A stretch of DNA of 64,000 nucleotides from Skermanella rosea (GCF_016806835.2 NZ_CP086112.1:142001-206000); one strand, 5' to 3'; counted from the stretch's first letter, positions 1 to 9,845 are shown. Program-made: numbers and translations. The notes: generated from the letters alone by a model not told the origin.

Positions 1-34
1 GGCGCCGGGGACGGGGAAAGCGGAAGGGGGGCAG

Positions 35-1273
35 GTGCGGACCAGGATCACGAAGCGGATCGTCGATGCGGCCCGGGCCGAGGGGGGCGGGCGGCTGCAC
101 GTCTACGACGACGTGGTGCAGGGATTCGGGCTGCGGGTGACGCCGGCCGGAGCAAAGAGCTACTTCGTGGAATACCGGCCCGGTGCGGGTGGCCGGAACG
201 CCCCGAAGCGCCGCATGACCATCGGCACCCACGGCGCTCCCTGGACTCCGGACACGGCCCGGAGCGAGGCGGTGCGCATCCTCGGACTGGTTCGGGCGGG
301 CCAGGACCCGGCGGCGGACCGCCAGCGGGAGCGCCTGGTCGAGCCGCTCACCGTCGCGACCCTGGCCGAACGCTACATCATCCAGCACTGCAAGGGCCGA
401 CAGCGCTCCTGGCGCGAAAGGGAGCGCGTGTTCAACCGCGACGTCCTGCCGCTCATCGGCCGCAAGTCCGTCGATCAGGTGAGCCGCGCGGACATCGAGG
501 CTGTCCTCGACTCGATCGGCCCGCAGGCCCCGACGATGAAGCGCCGCACCTTCGCCTATCTCCGCGCCTTCTGGAATTGGGCGGTGAGGAAGGAGTATAT
601 CTCGGCGTCACCCTGCGACAGGATCGACGGCGAACGCGAGGCGCCGCCGCGCGAGCGGGTCCTGACCGAGCCGGAACTGGTCGAGATCTGGACGGCGGCC
701 GGGACGATCGGATATCCATGGGGACCATTCACCAAGCTGCTGATCCTGACGGCCCAGCGCCGGTCGGAGGTCGCCGGCATGGCGTGGGCCGAGATCCACG
801 ATACCGACGACGGGCCGGTCTGGCGGATCCCCGGCGCGCGCGCCAAGAATGGCAAGCTCCACGTGGTGCCGCTGTCGCCCCAGGCGCTGGCGCTCCTGGC
901 GGACATCCCGCGGCAGGGGCCGCTGGTGTTCACGACCACCGGAAACACCCCCATCAGCGGCTTCAGCAAGGGGAAAGCCAGACTCGACCGGCTTATCCTG
1001 GCGGCCCGTGGGGACGGCGCGCAGCCCTTGGCCGAATGGACCATCCACGACCTTCGGCGAACCGCCACCACCGGGCTGGCGCGTCTCGGCGTGCGCGCCG
1101 AAGTGGCCGACAAGATCCTGAATCACCTGACCGGGACCATCAAGGGCGTCGCCGCTATCTATCAGCGCCATGACTATGTCCGCGAGGCGCGTGCCGCGCT
1201 CGAACTGTGGGGCCGGCACCTGGAGCAGGTGACAGGATCAAAGTCATCGATCAATACCGTTTGGTCCGGGTGA
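35..1273 (+). CDS. P4-type tyrosine recombinase / island integrase
   Basis: Site-specific tyrosine recombinase of the kind that integrates and excises genomic islands, usually at a tRNA 3' end. It has an N-terminal DUF4102-like arm-binding domain (roughly residues 1-95), a core-binding domain (about 110-200) and a C-terminal catalytic domain. Catalytic signature residues are visible: Arg in AQRRSEV near residue 245, HDLRR near 338-342, the second His in LNHLTG and the Tyr in IYQRHDY near 376. The start is GTG, preceded by the purine-rich stretch GGAAGGGGGGCAG. At 412 residues it is normal length and intact. Its position at the window edge fits an island boundary, but the attachment site would lie upstream, outside the window. 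Confidence 0.9.
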   Translation: MRTRITKRIVDAARAEGGGRLHVYDDVVQGFGLRVTPAGAKSYFVEYRPGAGGRNAPKRRMTIGTHGAPWTPDTARSEAVRILGLVRAGQDPAADRQRERLVEPLTVATLAERYIIQHCKGRQRSWRERERVFNRDVLPLIGRKSVDQVSRADIEAVLDSIGPQAPTMKRRTFAYLRAFWNWAVRKEYISASPCDRIDGEREAPPRERVLTEPELVEIWTAAGTIGYPWGPFTKLLILTAQRRSEVAGMAWAEIHDTDDGPVWRIPGARAKNGKLHVVPLSPQALALLADIPRQGPLVFTTTGNTPISGFSKGKARLDRLILAARGDGAQPLAEWTIHDLRRTATTGLARLGVRAEVADKILNHLTGTIKGVAAIYQRHDYVREARAALELWGRHLEQVTGSKSSINTVWSG

Positions 1274-1469
1274 GCAGGGCAGAAAAGCGGCGGTTCGACT
1301 AAGGGAATGGAGCGGGTATCCTCGAAGGAAGCTCTCACCGGCGACTTTCCAGTTTGGACATTTCAGTGACGCCGTCCCGCCGTATGCTTCCGGCAGGGCA
1401 TTTCGTCGGAACTGGAAATGTCGTCGGAACTGGAAATAGTGACGGCGCTGGCATGTTCATTGAAGCAAT
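1274..1469. other. Non-coding stretch with an 18-bp tandem repeat
   Basis: No convincing gene. Two tandem 18-bp units beginning TCGTCGGAACTGGAAAT lie at 1403-1438, and a partial inverted copy (GACTTTCCAGTTTGG) lies near 1343-1357. Repeats of this kind occur at the ends of IS21-family elements, so this may be an IS21 terminal remnant; that assignment is a guess. Confidence 0.4.
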
Positions 1470-1931
1470 CTATGGTGGACTTCTTTGTGTCGGAATGTGC
1501 GCCGCTTCGGTGGCCAATGTAGAGGATACTTCATACCTAATGTCGTCCATTACTTCATCTGGCAATAAAGGTCCGAGAACAGCTACACGTTTGCATTGTT
1601 CTACGCGGTCGGTCACCTCAAGATGCGCCTTATGAGACATTTCAATGGAGGAGCGGAGATTATAGCCAAGTTCCTCAAGTTCTCCCCTGCTCCACTTGAC
1701 CTCTGCAAGCAAGTGAGCATAGACTTCTGAGTAAACTAAGCTCAGGTATCGTGCTGCCCCTTCAAGTGAAGCAATGGAAACTGCATCAAGAATTTCCCTG
1801 CATTCTGTACAGCTTGGCAGATTGACAATAAGGTCTGCCCCGGCGTCGTCATCATTGACACCTGGCAGATAGCTATAAGGTGTTCTGATAAACGACCCAG
1901 CATAATCACTGCAAAAAATGCACTTTATCAT
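1470..1931 (-). CDS. Hypothetical protein with N-terminal two-CxxC zinc motif
   Basis: A 153-residue protein of unrecognised function. Near the N-terminus it has CIFC (residues 4-7) and, about 35 residues on, CTEC, an arrangement that commonly forms a zinc knuckle and is also seen at the front of HNH-like and zinc-ribbon proteins. No HNH catalytic histidines are evident. The rest looks mostly helical and charged. Base composition is clearly more AT-rich than the surrounding DNA, and the upstream 130 bp is also AT-rich, which points to recent transfer as island cargo. It is transcribed toward the integrase. Coding status rests on the open frame, the zinc motif and codon-level coherence; function is unknown. 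Confidence 0.55.
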   Translation of the reverse strand: MIKCIFCSDYAGSFIRTPYSYLPGVNDDDAGADLIVNLPSCTECREILDAVSIASLEGAARYLSLVYSEVYAHLLAEVKWSRGELEELGYNLRSSIEMSHKAHLEVTDRVEQCKRVAVLGPLLPDEVMDDIRYEVSSTLATEAAHIPTQRSPP

Positions 1932-2099
1932 GTTAAAGCCAGAGGCTAGTTATTGCGAAGACAGCATGCAGAATAACAATTAAATGACATGTACTGTCAA
2001 TATGAATCTAGTTGGATACATGTGATGCTGGATGATCAACCAATAGTCATATATTATTCTGAATTAATACGGGAAAGCAAGCTGTACTACGCTGGTTGT

Positions 2100-2270
2100 C
2101 GTAATTGAAATTCGTAGGTTCGAGACCTGATAAAGCAAATATGCTATCATGGTTGTGATGATGAGGGTTGCTTCGTGGTATCTGGCGAGTTTGTCATAGC
2201 TGGTGGCAACGTGGCCAAAGTCCTCGAGACGACAGGAGGCGGCTTCCACGGTCCAGCGGAACCTGAGGTG
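2100..2270 (-). pseudogene. IS5-family transposase C-terminal remnant
   Basis: On the minus strand the sequence reads FRWTVEAASCRLEDFGHVATS followed by YDKLARYHEATLIITT, which resembles the C-terminal end of IS5-family (IS427-like) transposases: the RW-VE catalytic Glu region, then the YDKLAR tail. The upstream part of the gene is missing because an IS3-type terminal sequence abuts it at 2264. Only about 50 codons remain, so it is a dead fragment. Confidence 0.6.
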
Positions 2271-2308
2271 GTTCCCGGAAATGAGACAGGTGGGTATGTG
2301 AGAGTCCT
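2264..2308 (+). repeat. IS3-family left terminal end (remnant)
   Basis: Begins TGAGGTGGTTCCCGGAAATG and matches the terminus of the IS3 element ending at 33009 (read from 33009 leftward) over about 45 bp with one visible mismatch. Only the terminal repeat survives here; no transposase follows. It abuts the IS5 remnant, so two broken elements meet at this point. Confidence 0.75.
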
Positions 2309-2404
2309 CTCTAAGTGAGGGTTCAGGATCAAGGCCTGACAGCGTGCTCGCAGCTTCTCAGTGATTTCATCTGGTGTCGTGTGTGCCTTATTCCTTTGTT
2401 CGAT

Positions 2405-2850
2405 CGGTTCAGACCACCCCTTCGCCCCGACCTGAGATCAACCGAGCGCTGCGCGCAGGAGTGGTCAAGTCGGTCAGCGTCAGGGTGTGCACGAAGCTGC
2501 CGACCGCGACATCCCCGCAATGCGCTACGAAGTCGGCCTCCATCCAGCCCGGCGCCGGATCTCTCCAGCCCTGGAACGTCCGTACCTTGACCTGCCGGCG
2601 TACCGCGTTCACCGCCGTGTGGCGGCGCCGACCCTGCGCCTGCTACCGGACATCGGGGAGCAGCCTGCCCGTCGTCGCCGCGCTCATCGCCAGCAGGCGC
2701 TCGCGAACCGCCGGCTCCAGGCACGAATGGTTATGGCGCTCCATCGCTTCAACTATCGTCGGCAGCGCCGACTTCTACCGCCTCCCACAGCACGATCAGC
2801 GCCTCCCGATAGATCCGCCGGGGCTCGCCGGGACCGCCGCCACAGCCGTA
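2405..2850 (-). pseudogene. Integrase-core (rve) transposase remnant
   Basis: Across shifting minus-strand frames the sequence keeps recognisable pieces of a DDE/rve-type transposase of the large integrase-core class: RIYREALIVLWEAV near 2780-2830, RLLAMSAATTGRLLPDV near 2640-2690, and VKVRTFQGWRDPAPGWMEAD then FVAHCGDVAVGSFVHTL at 2450-2590, where the first catalytic Asp is in MEAD. Stops and frameshifts break the gene and most of the catalytic domain is absent. It lies just upstream of the Dpd restriction genes. Confidence 0.6.
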
Positions 2851-3083
2851 TTGGATGCACCTAGCCAAAGGCAGCTAACTCGGCTAAGGCTCCAGCACTC
2901 AAATGTCGTAGAGTTTAACTTCCGTTTCTTAAGACGGCTATGCCATTCTCGGGAGCTGCAGGGGTGGCATGCAATCAATGAGAACTCGATCTGTCGGGTT
3001 AGTGGCGATCAGGCAATCAATCCTGAACACATGTGCTATGTATGAGAGCGGCGCTCGGAGCGCCACCTTGTGGGGCGGAAGCA
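2851..3083. other. Intergenic region upstream of dpdF
   Basis: About 230 bp with no gene that can be supported. It is the expected site of the promoter for the plus-strand dpdF-G-H operon, but no clear -35/-10 pair could be picked with confidence. Confidence 0.4.
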
Positions 3084-5621
3084 ATGGACGGTGGTTTTAA
3101 CGACGGGGCGTTCGCGCCAGAGGAATCTCTCGCCTCGAACAGTTGGCGCGAAAGTGCCCTTGCCCGGTGTCGGCATCGCTTGGAGCAGGCGCGCACGCCG
3201 GCCGATCGGCTGGCCCTAGTTCGCTCCCTTGTCCGCCTTTCGGGCGGGCGGGCGGGCGTGCTGCTGGGCAGCGAGGATGTTCGCCTTCTGAACCGCTTCG
3301 GCTTGGCGCCGACGCCGGATGGCGCGGTGCGCCTCGTTGAGGAGGACAATCCAGCTGTTCCTGAGGACTACTTTAAAGCTGAACGCCTGGACACGGCACG
3401 GCGCCGTCCGCGGCAGACGCTATCACCCGATGCCGTGCTTCGCCGCCAAACGCACCATCGGACCTATACCAATGCGGCCCAGAAGGCAGCTGTCCGTGCC
3501 ATGCTCACCCGACCGGACGGTTCCGGTCTCATGGTCAGCATGCCAACGGGGGCAGGCAAGAGCCTGCTTTTCCAGTTGGAGGCGCTTCGCCAACGCGTCG
3601 TTGATCCGGGCAGTTGTGTCGTGGTCATCACCCCGACGGTGTCGCTGGCCCTTGATCATGCCCGATCCCTCGCCACGATCCCTGGCCTGGAGGGCAGCCG
3701 CGCCATTACCGGTGAGTTGTCGCGGGCCGCGCGCCAGGATGTGCTTTGGGCGTTTCGCCGTGGGGAGGTCCCAGTCCTGCTGCTTTCTCCGGAGTTTGCC
3801 TTGGATGAGGCGCACAGCGCCCTTCTGGAAGCCGCGACACCGGCATCGAGTAAGAACCCGGAACTTGCCGGCCGGCTATGCGCTCTGTTCATCGACGAAG
3901 CCCACATCGTCGAGAGTTGGGGGCGCAGCTTCCGGCCAGACTTCCAGCGGTTGCCAGGTCTGGTCGCCCAACTGCGGTCAGTTTCGCCGCACCTGGGCGT
4001 GATCCTGCTGTCGGCGACATTGCCGCCCTCGGCCCGTCGGGTTCTGAGACAAGCCTATGGCTTCGCCGGTCCTTGGGTTGAGATCAATGCCCGGGCGCCG
4101 CGGTACGAGTTCGATATTGTCGTGAAGTCCTTCTCATCAGGTTCGGACCGCCTGGCAGCGTTGGAGGCTGTCATCGACCGGGCTCCTCGCCCAGTGATCG
4201 TCTACACCAGCTTGGCGAGTCGGCAGGATGACGACAAGGAACCCGAAGAGCCGCTCCGCTTATCGGCTGAGATGCTCTATGAGCACCTTAAGGGCAGAGG
4301 CTACGAGCGCATAGCGCTGTTCACCGGCAGCATTTCCGACAGTTCGGAGCGCCGACGCATCGTTGAGCAATGGGCGGCGGACGCGCTCGACGTAATCGTT
4401 GCGACCTCCGCGTTCGGCATGGGGGTGGACAAGGCCGACGTGCGCAGCGTCATCCACGCTTGTCTCCCAGAAAGCCCTGCCCGCTGGTACCAGGAGATCG
4501 GGCGGGCTTCGCGCGATGGGCACCAGGGCTTGGCAGCCTGCCTGTTCACGAACACGTCTGGGCACGGGCGCGACGACGTAAAAACCGCAATCTCGCAGGC
4601 AACCGGCTCCTGGTTGACGCGGGAGAAGGCGGAACCGCGGTGGCGGGCGCTCATCGAAAGCCGCAGCAATGTTCGCTGGGACAATGGCAACCAATGCATG
4701 ACACTCGATTTGGACTCGGTTCGTGAGGGATTGATCGTCTGCCAGCCCAATGACCATAACCGAGCCTGGAACATGAGCCTTCTCACTTTGCTGCAGCGGT
4801 CAGGGGCGCTCGAGGTTCTAGCCGTTGCCGGCGGAGAGGACGGCAGCGACAAAGCGCTTTGGGACGTGCGCATTCTCGATCCCCTCATTCTGGCTGAAGG
4901 ATCGTCTGCCTGGGATCGTATCGAGGCGGTGCGCAACCGCGAACTCGCCGTCGCTCGTGACGAGGTTCTGGCGTTCCGGGACATGATGGTCGACCCGGCC
5001 GAGGAGTGCTTCGTCCAGCGCGCATTTTCACTGATTGAGGAAGATGCGGGCCTCGATCTACCCGCCTGCGGCCGGTGCCCGGCCTGTCGGGCGCAGGACA
5101 TCGCGCCGCCGCGCGGGATCAAGTACCATGGATTGGAGTGCGAGATTTGGCCGGACGCCGACGCACGCTTGCCCCATTTGCCGGCGGGCGCGCTGTTGAT
5201 CGCGCCAGACGACCCGAGCTTCGAGCGCGGCCTTGGCCGACTGTTACAGCGCCTCGCACATGCCGGTGTTGAGCAGTTCCTGCTGCCGCAGTCCCTCATC
5301 GAATCGGCGGCCGACGCCCTCGTGAAATCGTCCGTCAGGCTGGGTCTTCTGCTCAGCCATGAGGAATGGCTCGGCGCACAAGCTGCGTTGGCTCCGCTCC
5401 CGACGGCGCTGCTGCTGCGGCCATATGAGGTTACGAACGCTCCCGCCCTCGCGGAAGCGCAGAGTTGGCGCAGGAGTGGGGCGAACAGGTCCCTCATCGG
5501 GGTCGCCAACCCGGACCTTATCATTGATGGCCGTCGCGCCGATCAGATCGTCTCACCTCTGGCCCCTTACGCTGAGGAGGCCCTAGCGGTCTTTGGCCCG
5601 CAGGGAAGGGAAGTCGCATGA
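3084..5621 (+). CDS. dpdF: DpdF-like RecQ/DEAH helicase
   Basis: Superfamily 2 helicase of the restriction part of the Dpd system, which acts against DNA lacking 7-deazaguanine marks. The chosen ATG at 3084 (845 residues) follows GGGGCGGAAGCA, a good ribosome site; the frame is open back to 3033 without one. Visible helicase motifs: MPTGAGKS (motif I, near residue 155), FIDEAHIVESWGRSFRPDF (DEAH plus a RecQ-like extension, near 270), LLSATLPPS (motif III) and ATSAFGMGVDKADVR with YQEIGRASRDG (motifs V/VI). A Cys cluster, CGRCPAC near residue 660, could bind zinc. First of a plus-strand operon; its stop overlaps the dpdG start by 4 bp (ATGA). The name rests on this architecture and on the dpdABC/queCDE operon nearby. 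Confidence 0.8.
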   Translation: MDGGFNDGAFAPEESLASNSWRESALARCRHRLEQARTPADRLALVRSLVRLSGGRAGVLLGSEDVRLLNRFGLAPTPDGAVRLVEEDNPAVPEDYFKAERLDTARRRPRQTLSPDAVLRRQTHHRTYTNAAQKAAVRAMLTRPDGSGLMVSMPTGAGKSLLFQLEALRQRVVDPGSCVVVITPTVSLALDHARSLATIPGLEGSRAITGELSRAARQDVLWAFRRGEVPVLLLSPEFALDEAHSALLEAATPASSKNPELAGRLCALFIDEAHIVESWGRSFRPDFQRLPGLVAQLRSVSPHLGVILLSATLPPSARRVLRQAYGFAGPWVEINARAPRYEFDIVVKSFSSGSDRLAALEAVIDRAPRPVIVYTSLASRQDDDKEPEEPLRLSAEMLYEHLKGRGYERIALFTGSISDSSERRRIVEQWAADALDVIVATSAFGMGVDKADVRSVIHACLPESPARWYQEIGRASRDGHQGLAACLFTNTSGHGRDDVKTAISQATGSWLTREKAEPRWRALIESRSNVRWDNGNQCMTLDLDSVREGLIVCQPNDHNRAWNMSLLTLLQRSGALEVLAVAGGEDGSDKALWDVRILDPLILAEGSSAWDRIEAVRNRELAVARDEVLAFRDMMVDPAEECFVQRAFSLIEEDAGLDLPACGRCPACRAQDIAPPRGIKYHGLECEIWPDADARLPHLPAGALLIAPDDPSFERGLGRLLQRLAHAGVEQFLLPQSLIESAADALVKSSVRLGLLLSHEEWLGAQAALAPLPTALLLRPYEVTNAPALAEAQSWRRSGANRSLIGVANPDLIIDGRRADQIVSPLAPYAEEALAVFGPQGREVA

Positions 5622-6511
5622 GCTTGTTGTCGTCTCCGCAAGGAACGCCCGAGCGCGTCTGGTCCTTGATCTCGCTCCTGGCCGCCAGTGGCGGCAGTCT
5701 GGAGCGCACGGCCGCCGCCGAGTGCCTCAACCCCGGCTTCACCGAGAACACGATTCAAATGCTGGAAAAACCTACGGCCTTCAGCCAGACCTTGGGAGCA
5801 GCAACGAGTCTTGACGCCGTCGAGACGGATCGCACCGACCTGCGCCTCCATCCCTCCTGCCCGACGGACAGCTATGCGGCCTTCTGCGACTGGGTGCACG
5901 CGCGACTGGTCAGCCTGGACAGTACGGAGAAGGACGCCGTCGTCCTGGAGACCTTCGCCTGGGTCGCTGTGGAGACGGATCGGCAGGGCTCATGCAATTG
6001 GCTTCATGACGCCACCAACGACGCGTTCGCCGACGCTGCCGATAAGGCACTTCCCCCCGGAAATGACGACGACGGAGACCGCCGAATCAACACGGTGAAG
6101 CTGGCCGCTTGGCGACGCTGGCTGCTCAGCCTGGGACTGGCGGTTCCACTGCCTATCGTTGGCGCTGCCGCCCACCCGTTGGTCGACAGCCGCGTCGCGC
6201 GTGTCGTCCGGTCGCTTGAAGGGCAGGCGGCTCAGGATCTCTCGGCCGACGCTTTCTTGACGCTGCTGGCCCCAAGGCTTCCCTACCTCGACGGCGGCCG
6301 CATGTTCCTGGAGACCGCGCGCCGCGTGGGCCATGCGCTGGCGCCGCGACGCCTTTCTCCCATCCTTAGTGCCACCTTGCGCAATCTTCACGACGACGGG
6401 CTTATCGAAATGCGACTGCAGGGCGACGCGGGAAATCTCATGCATCTGCACCAGGACCGGACGCACAAGGTCTCCTCGTTCAACTCCGTGGTTCTGACGG
6501 GAGCTGCCTGA
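5618..6511 (+). CDS. dpdG: DpdG-like protein
   Basis: A 297-residue protein with no catalytic motif that can be seen. It sits between the DpdF-like helicase (4-bp ATGA overlap upstream) and the DpdH-like ATPase (1-bp gap downstream), the place occupied by DpdG in known 7-deazaguanine restriction islands, and has about the expected size. The sequence looks largely helical, with winged-helix-like segments at both ends (for example LSPILSATLRNLHDDGLIEM near the C-terminus). Its role in the restriction complex is unknown for the family. The assignment is mainly from synteny. Confidence 0.65.
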   Translation: MSLLSSPQGTPERVWSLISLLAASGGSLERTAAAECLNPGFTENTIQMLEKPTAFSQTLGAATSLDAVETDRTDLRLHPSCPTDSYAAFCDWVHARLVSLDSTEKDAVVLETFAWVAVETDRQGSCNWLHDATNDAFADAADKALPPGNDDDGDRRINTVKLAAWRRWLLSLGLAVPLPIVGAAAHPLVDSRVARVVRSLEGQAAQDLSADAFLTLLAPRLPYLDGGRMFLETARRVGHALAPRRLSPILSATLRNLHDDGLIEMRLQGDAGNLMHLHQDRTHKVSSFNSVVLTGAA

Positions 6512-6512
6512 C

Positions 6513-9500
6513 ATGAGCGCCTTGCCGCATGAAGCGTGCTGGCGTGCCCAGGACGCCTCCGCCATTCTCAGCAACGAGGCCCTCGAAGGGCACGAGGGCA
6601 TCTTCCTCGCCACCCATTCGCCCATCCAGGGCTTCGACATCGCCGGCAGCCACGCGGGCGAGTTCCTTGGCCAGGACGAGCAGTCTGTTCTCAAAGCGCT
6701 CTCCGACCCGGCCCGGGAGCACGCGTTTTGCGTGGTGCAAGGCGAGCCCGGGTCCGGCAAGTCGCATCTGATCCGCTGGCTTCATGTGAACTGGTCCCAG
6801 CCGTCGGACATAAAGCTGCTGCTGCAACGTGCCGACGGCAGCCTCGAAGGAGCGCTCCGCCAGTTGCGCGACCGCCTGCCGCCGGAGTTTGCCGAACTCT
6901 TCAACAAGCTTGGCCAAACCCACCATGCCACGGTGCAAGGCCGGGCCAACAACTTCCTAAGCAATTTGGCCAATGCGCTCGATCCCGGGCACTTCGATCC
7001 ACCCCTAGAGGATGTTGACTGGTGTACCAGCCATCGGCCCGGTGAACTCATCGGCTCCATCAACGTCAAGCGCAACTGGAATGGCCCCGCCCGCATTCTG
7101 CGCCTGCTGGAAGGGCAGGGGTCAGGCGCCTCGGGCTCCCGGAATTCAGAGTCAGCCAGCTTCAATGTCTCCGATATGCGCGAGCTGGCCAACTGTTGCG
7201 CGGACCTGCGAACCTCCGGGCTTTTTCCCGCCACCCTCCGTCTCGCGACCAAGCTGAGGGAAGAAGCGCAGATCGTCGCCGCTCACCAGAACGCGGGTTG
7301 GAGCACGGCTGAGATCGAGCGGGATCTGAAAGACCAACTGCCCGTCAGCCTGCGCCTCATAGCCGCCCTCAACCGGCGCCGCAACGACGCGATCCAGAAT
7401 CTTCTCGGTGTGTCTGCCGAGGGGTTGAAGACGCTGTTCCGTCAGATCCGGACCGAGTTGACGAAGACGCCGGGCGTTCGCCTGGTGCTTCTGCTGGAGG
7501 ACATCACCAGTTGGGAAGGCATCGATGACAGCCTCATCGACGTGCTGGTGACGAACGCGCGTACCCGCGGTGCCGGCGGCGACGATGCGGGCAGCGACAT
7601 GTGCCCCCTCATCTCGGTCGTCGGCGTGACGCCGGCCTATTACCAGAAGCTGCATGGCAACTATCGCGGCCGCATCACCCACGAGGTGGTGCTGGGCCAG
7701 ACCAGCGGGGCGACTGACCTGCAGGACGTTGCGACGCTACGGGACCGGCAGGCCCGCCTCTCCTTTGCTGCCCGCTATCTGGCGGCGACGCGCGCCGGTA
7801 CGGAGGTGCTGGCGGTGTGGCGTCGGCAACGCTTCTCCGATCCCACGTTGCCCGCCCCCAACAGGTGTGATGGATGCCCGGTTCGCGAGGGATGCCATCG
7901 AACCTTCGGCGCCGATGCTAACGGATACGGCTACTTTCCCTTCACCGAGAAGGCTCTCGAGCGTCTGTTCTCCAGCCTGAACGACCGCGACAACGGGCTG
8001 ACTTGGAAGACGCCCCGCGGCATCTTGCAGGCGATCCTCAGCCCCAATCTCTCCCAGCCCGATGCACTGGCCGCGCGGCAGTTTCCGACGGCACTGCTCG
8101 AGACTAGGGCCTTGCCAATCGAGACACGCAAATTGTCGTCCCGCCTGGAGAAACTTGTCGAGGTGGGAGCCAGCGAAGCCGAACGGCCTCGCCTGCGACG
8201 GCTTCTGGCGTACTGGGGCAACCGTGAGCGCGCGGACACGATGCGTCTGGACGACGGGGCTCTCGCTTTTGCAGACGTGCCGCGGGGCGTGTTCGAGGCG
8301 TTTGGGCTCCCCTGGCTGGGCGAGGACCAAGCAACCGCCGAGAAGGCATCACGCCTACCGGCCGAACCGCAGGGGCCGCTCCTTCCCGACGAGCCACCGG
8401 TGTCCACGGATGCCATGGTCCTGCCTCTCGCCCCGACGGTCCGACCGTCCTCGCCGGTCACGCGACCGCTTGAGAGTCGCAACATCAAGGTCCAGGCTCC
8501 TCCGTCGAAGCGCAAGGCGCCGACGAAGAGCGAACTGGAGCGGTTGCGCGACCAGTTGCGGGTCTGGGGCGAGACGGGGGAGCTCGCCTCGCCATCGGAC
8601 TGGAACAAGATCCTTTATGAACTGGTCCGAGCCATCGATCCCCGCCGCGTCGGGCTGGATCCGGGGACCTTCAACCGCTTACTGACGCCGGAACAGGTCA
8701 AGTTCGAAGGCACCGGACCCGCTCAGCGCAACTACTTCAGTGTTCGCGCGGCGGATTGGGTGCGCGACGGCCTTGAGGCCTATTTGGCGTTGCGGCTCGA
8801 TCGTGAGTTGTCCACCCAGGATCTGGACTATCATCGGCGCAAGCTTTCCCTGGCCCTGCGGCGGCTGGAGGAGATGATCGGCGGCTATGCCGACCAGCGC
8901 TTGACGCGCCTGGAGAACGGCCAACGCTGGGCGCCGGCGGTCGCGCTCGGTCAGATACTTCTGGCTCGGGCCTGGCTGCGCGGCACGGTCGCTCCATCCG
9001 ACAGCCTTTCCAAACAAGTGCGGGCCATATTATCCGATGAACCGCAAGCCGAAAGCGATCCCGCTTCCCGCTGTAGTCGGTGGAGCGACTTCCTGAATCG
9101 CACCAAAGACCAGCACGCTAACTTTCGAAGCGTGTTGCGGGAGATGATGAGCTTGCCTCAAGGCGAGGCACGCAGCTTCGGGCTGGCCGACCTGTCGGTC
9201 ATTGCAGGCGCCGTTGAGCGGTTGCGCCGAACGCTTCGTTTCGATGAGGTTCCGGACGTCAAGGTCGATACTGCGGTCCCCGTATTCAACCGCGCGCGCG
9301 ACATCATCAGGGATACCGAGTTCTCGCTGAAGCCGATCATGCGATACGAGCGGGACCAAATCCGTGGCCGCGCTGAGGCGCTTTACGCTTATCTGCGTGG
9401 GCAGTCGATCGCAGCGCATTACGCACGTCTTGACCGGGCCATCGTCAGCGCGGCCGAGCAACTGCCGCATGCCGCTCCCGACCAGGTGCGCGGTTGGAAG

Positions 9501-9845
9501 CAGGCCTACGAGCGCCTCAAGCCGAAGCTCGAGGCGAAACTAGACGGCGGCGTTGAGGAACTGCTCTACACGCTGTCAGAGGCCGGATCCGGATTGCCGC
9601 CCAAGGATGTCGACCTGTTCGACTGGGTGCTGCGGGCGCCGGCTAAGGATCTGGACGACATGCGCGGCCTTGCCGACACCGGTGAGCGCACCGTGGCCAC
9701 TATGGTCGAGCATGTGCGGGACTGCGTCCGGGAGGCCGGTAAGGCGGTGCCGCTGGAGACCTTGAGAATGACTGGTCGTAGCATCAAGGCAGCCCTTCAT
9801 CCCACGGTGGTCTCGGGCCAGACAGAGGAGCCCGTCATCGGATGA
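6513..9845 (+). CDS. dpdH: DpdH-like large P-loop ATPase
   Basis: A 1110-residue ATPase, the third gene of the dpdF operon. A Walker A motif GEPGSGKSH lies at residues 77-85 after a stretch typical of STAND/AAA-like ATPases, and LVLLLEDI near residue 325 is a plausible Walker B. A compact Cys group (CDGCPVREGC, near 450) suggests a small zinc site. The middle is a Pro-rich linker (about 620-670) and the C-terminal 400 residues look helical without recognised motifs. The size, the position after dpdG and the ATGA overlap with the next gene all fit DpdH of Dpd islands. It probably powers or senses in the restriction complex; this is inference. Confidence 0.7.
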   Translation: MSALPHEACWRAQDASAILSNEALEGHEGIFLATHSPIQGFDIAGSHAGEFLGQDEQSVLKALSDPAREHAFCVVQGEPGSGKSHLIRWLHVNWSQPSDIKLLLQRADGSLEGALRQLRDRLPPEFAELFNKLGQTHHATVQGRANNFLSNLANALDPGHFDPPLEDVDWCTSHRPGELIGSINVKRNWNGPARILRLLEGQGSGASGSRNSESASFNVSDMRELANCCADLRTSGLFPATLRLATKLREEAQIVAAHQNAGWSTAEIERDLKDQLPVSLRLIAALNRRRNDAIQNLLGVSAEGLKTLFRQIRTELTKTPGVRLVLLLEDITSWEGIDDSLIDVLVTNARTRGAGGDDAGSDMCPLISVVGVTPAYYQKLHGNYRGRITHEVVLGQTSGATDLQDVATLRDRQARLSFAARYLAATRAGTEVLAVWRRQRFSDPTLPAPNRCDGCPVREGCHRTFGADANGYGYFPFTEKALERLFSSLNDRDNGLTWKTPRGILQAILSPNLSQPDALAARQFPTALLETRALPIETRKLSSRLEKLVEVGASEAERPRLRRLLAYWGNRERADTMRLDDGALAFADVPRGVFEAFGLPWLGEDQATAEKASRLPAEPQGPLLPDEPPVSTDAMVLPLAPTVRPSSPVTRPLESRNIKVQAPPSKRKAPTKSELERLRDQLRVWGETGELASPSDWNKILYELVRAIDPRRVGLDPGTFNRLLTPEQVKFEGTGPAQRNYFSVRAADWVRDGLEAYLALRLDRELSTQDLDYHRRKLSLALRRLEEMIGGYADQRLTRLENGQRWAPAVALGQILLARAWLRGTVAPSDSLSKQVRAILSDEPQAESDPASRCSRWSDFLNRTKDQHANFRSVLREMMSLPQGEARSFGLADLSVIAGAVERLRRTLRFDEVPDVKVDTAVPVFNRARDIIRDTEFSLKPIMRYERDQIRGRAEALYAYLRGQSIAAHYARLDRAIVSAAEQLPHAAPDQVRGWKQAYERLKPKLEAKLDGGVEELLYTLSEAGSGLPPKDVDLFDWVLRAPAKDLDDMRGLADTGERTVATMVEHVRDCVREAGKAVPLETLRMTGRSIKAALHPTVVSGQTEEPVIG

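Noticed and set aside
1403-1438. CRISPR-like repeat
   Set aside because: Only two 18-bp units with no spacer between them and no cas genes in the window.
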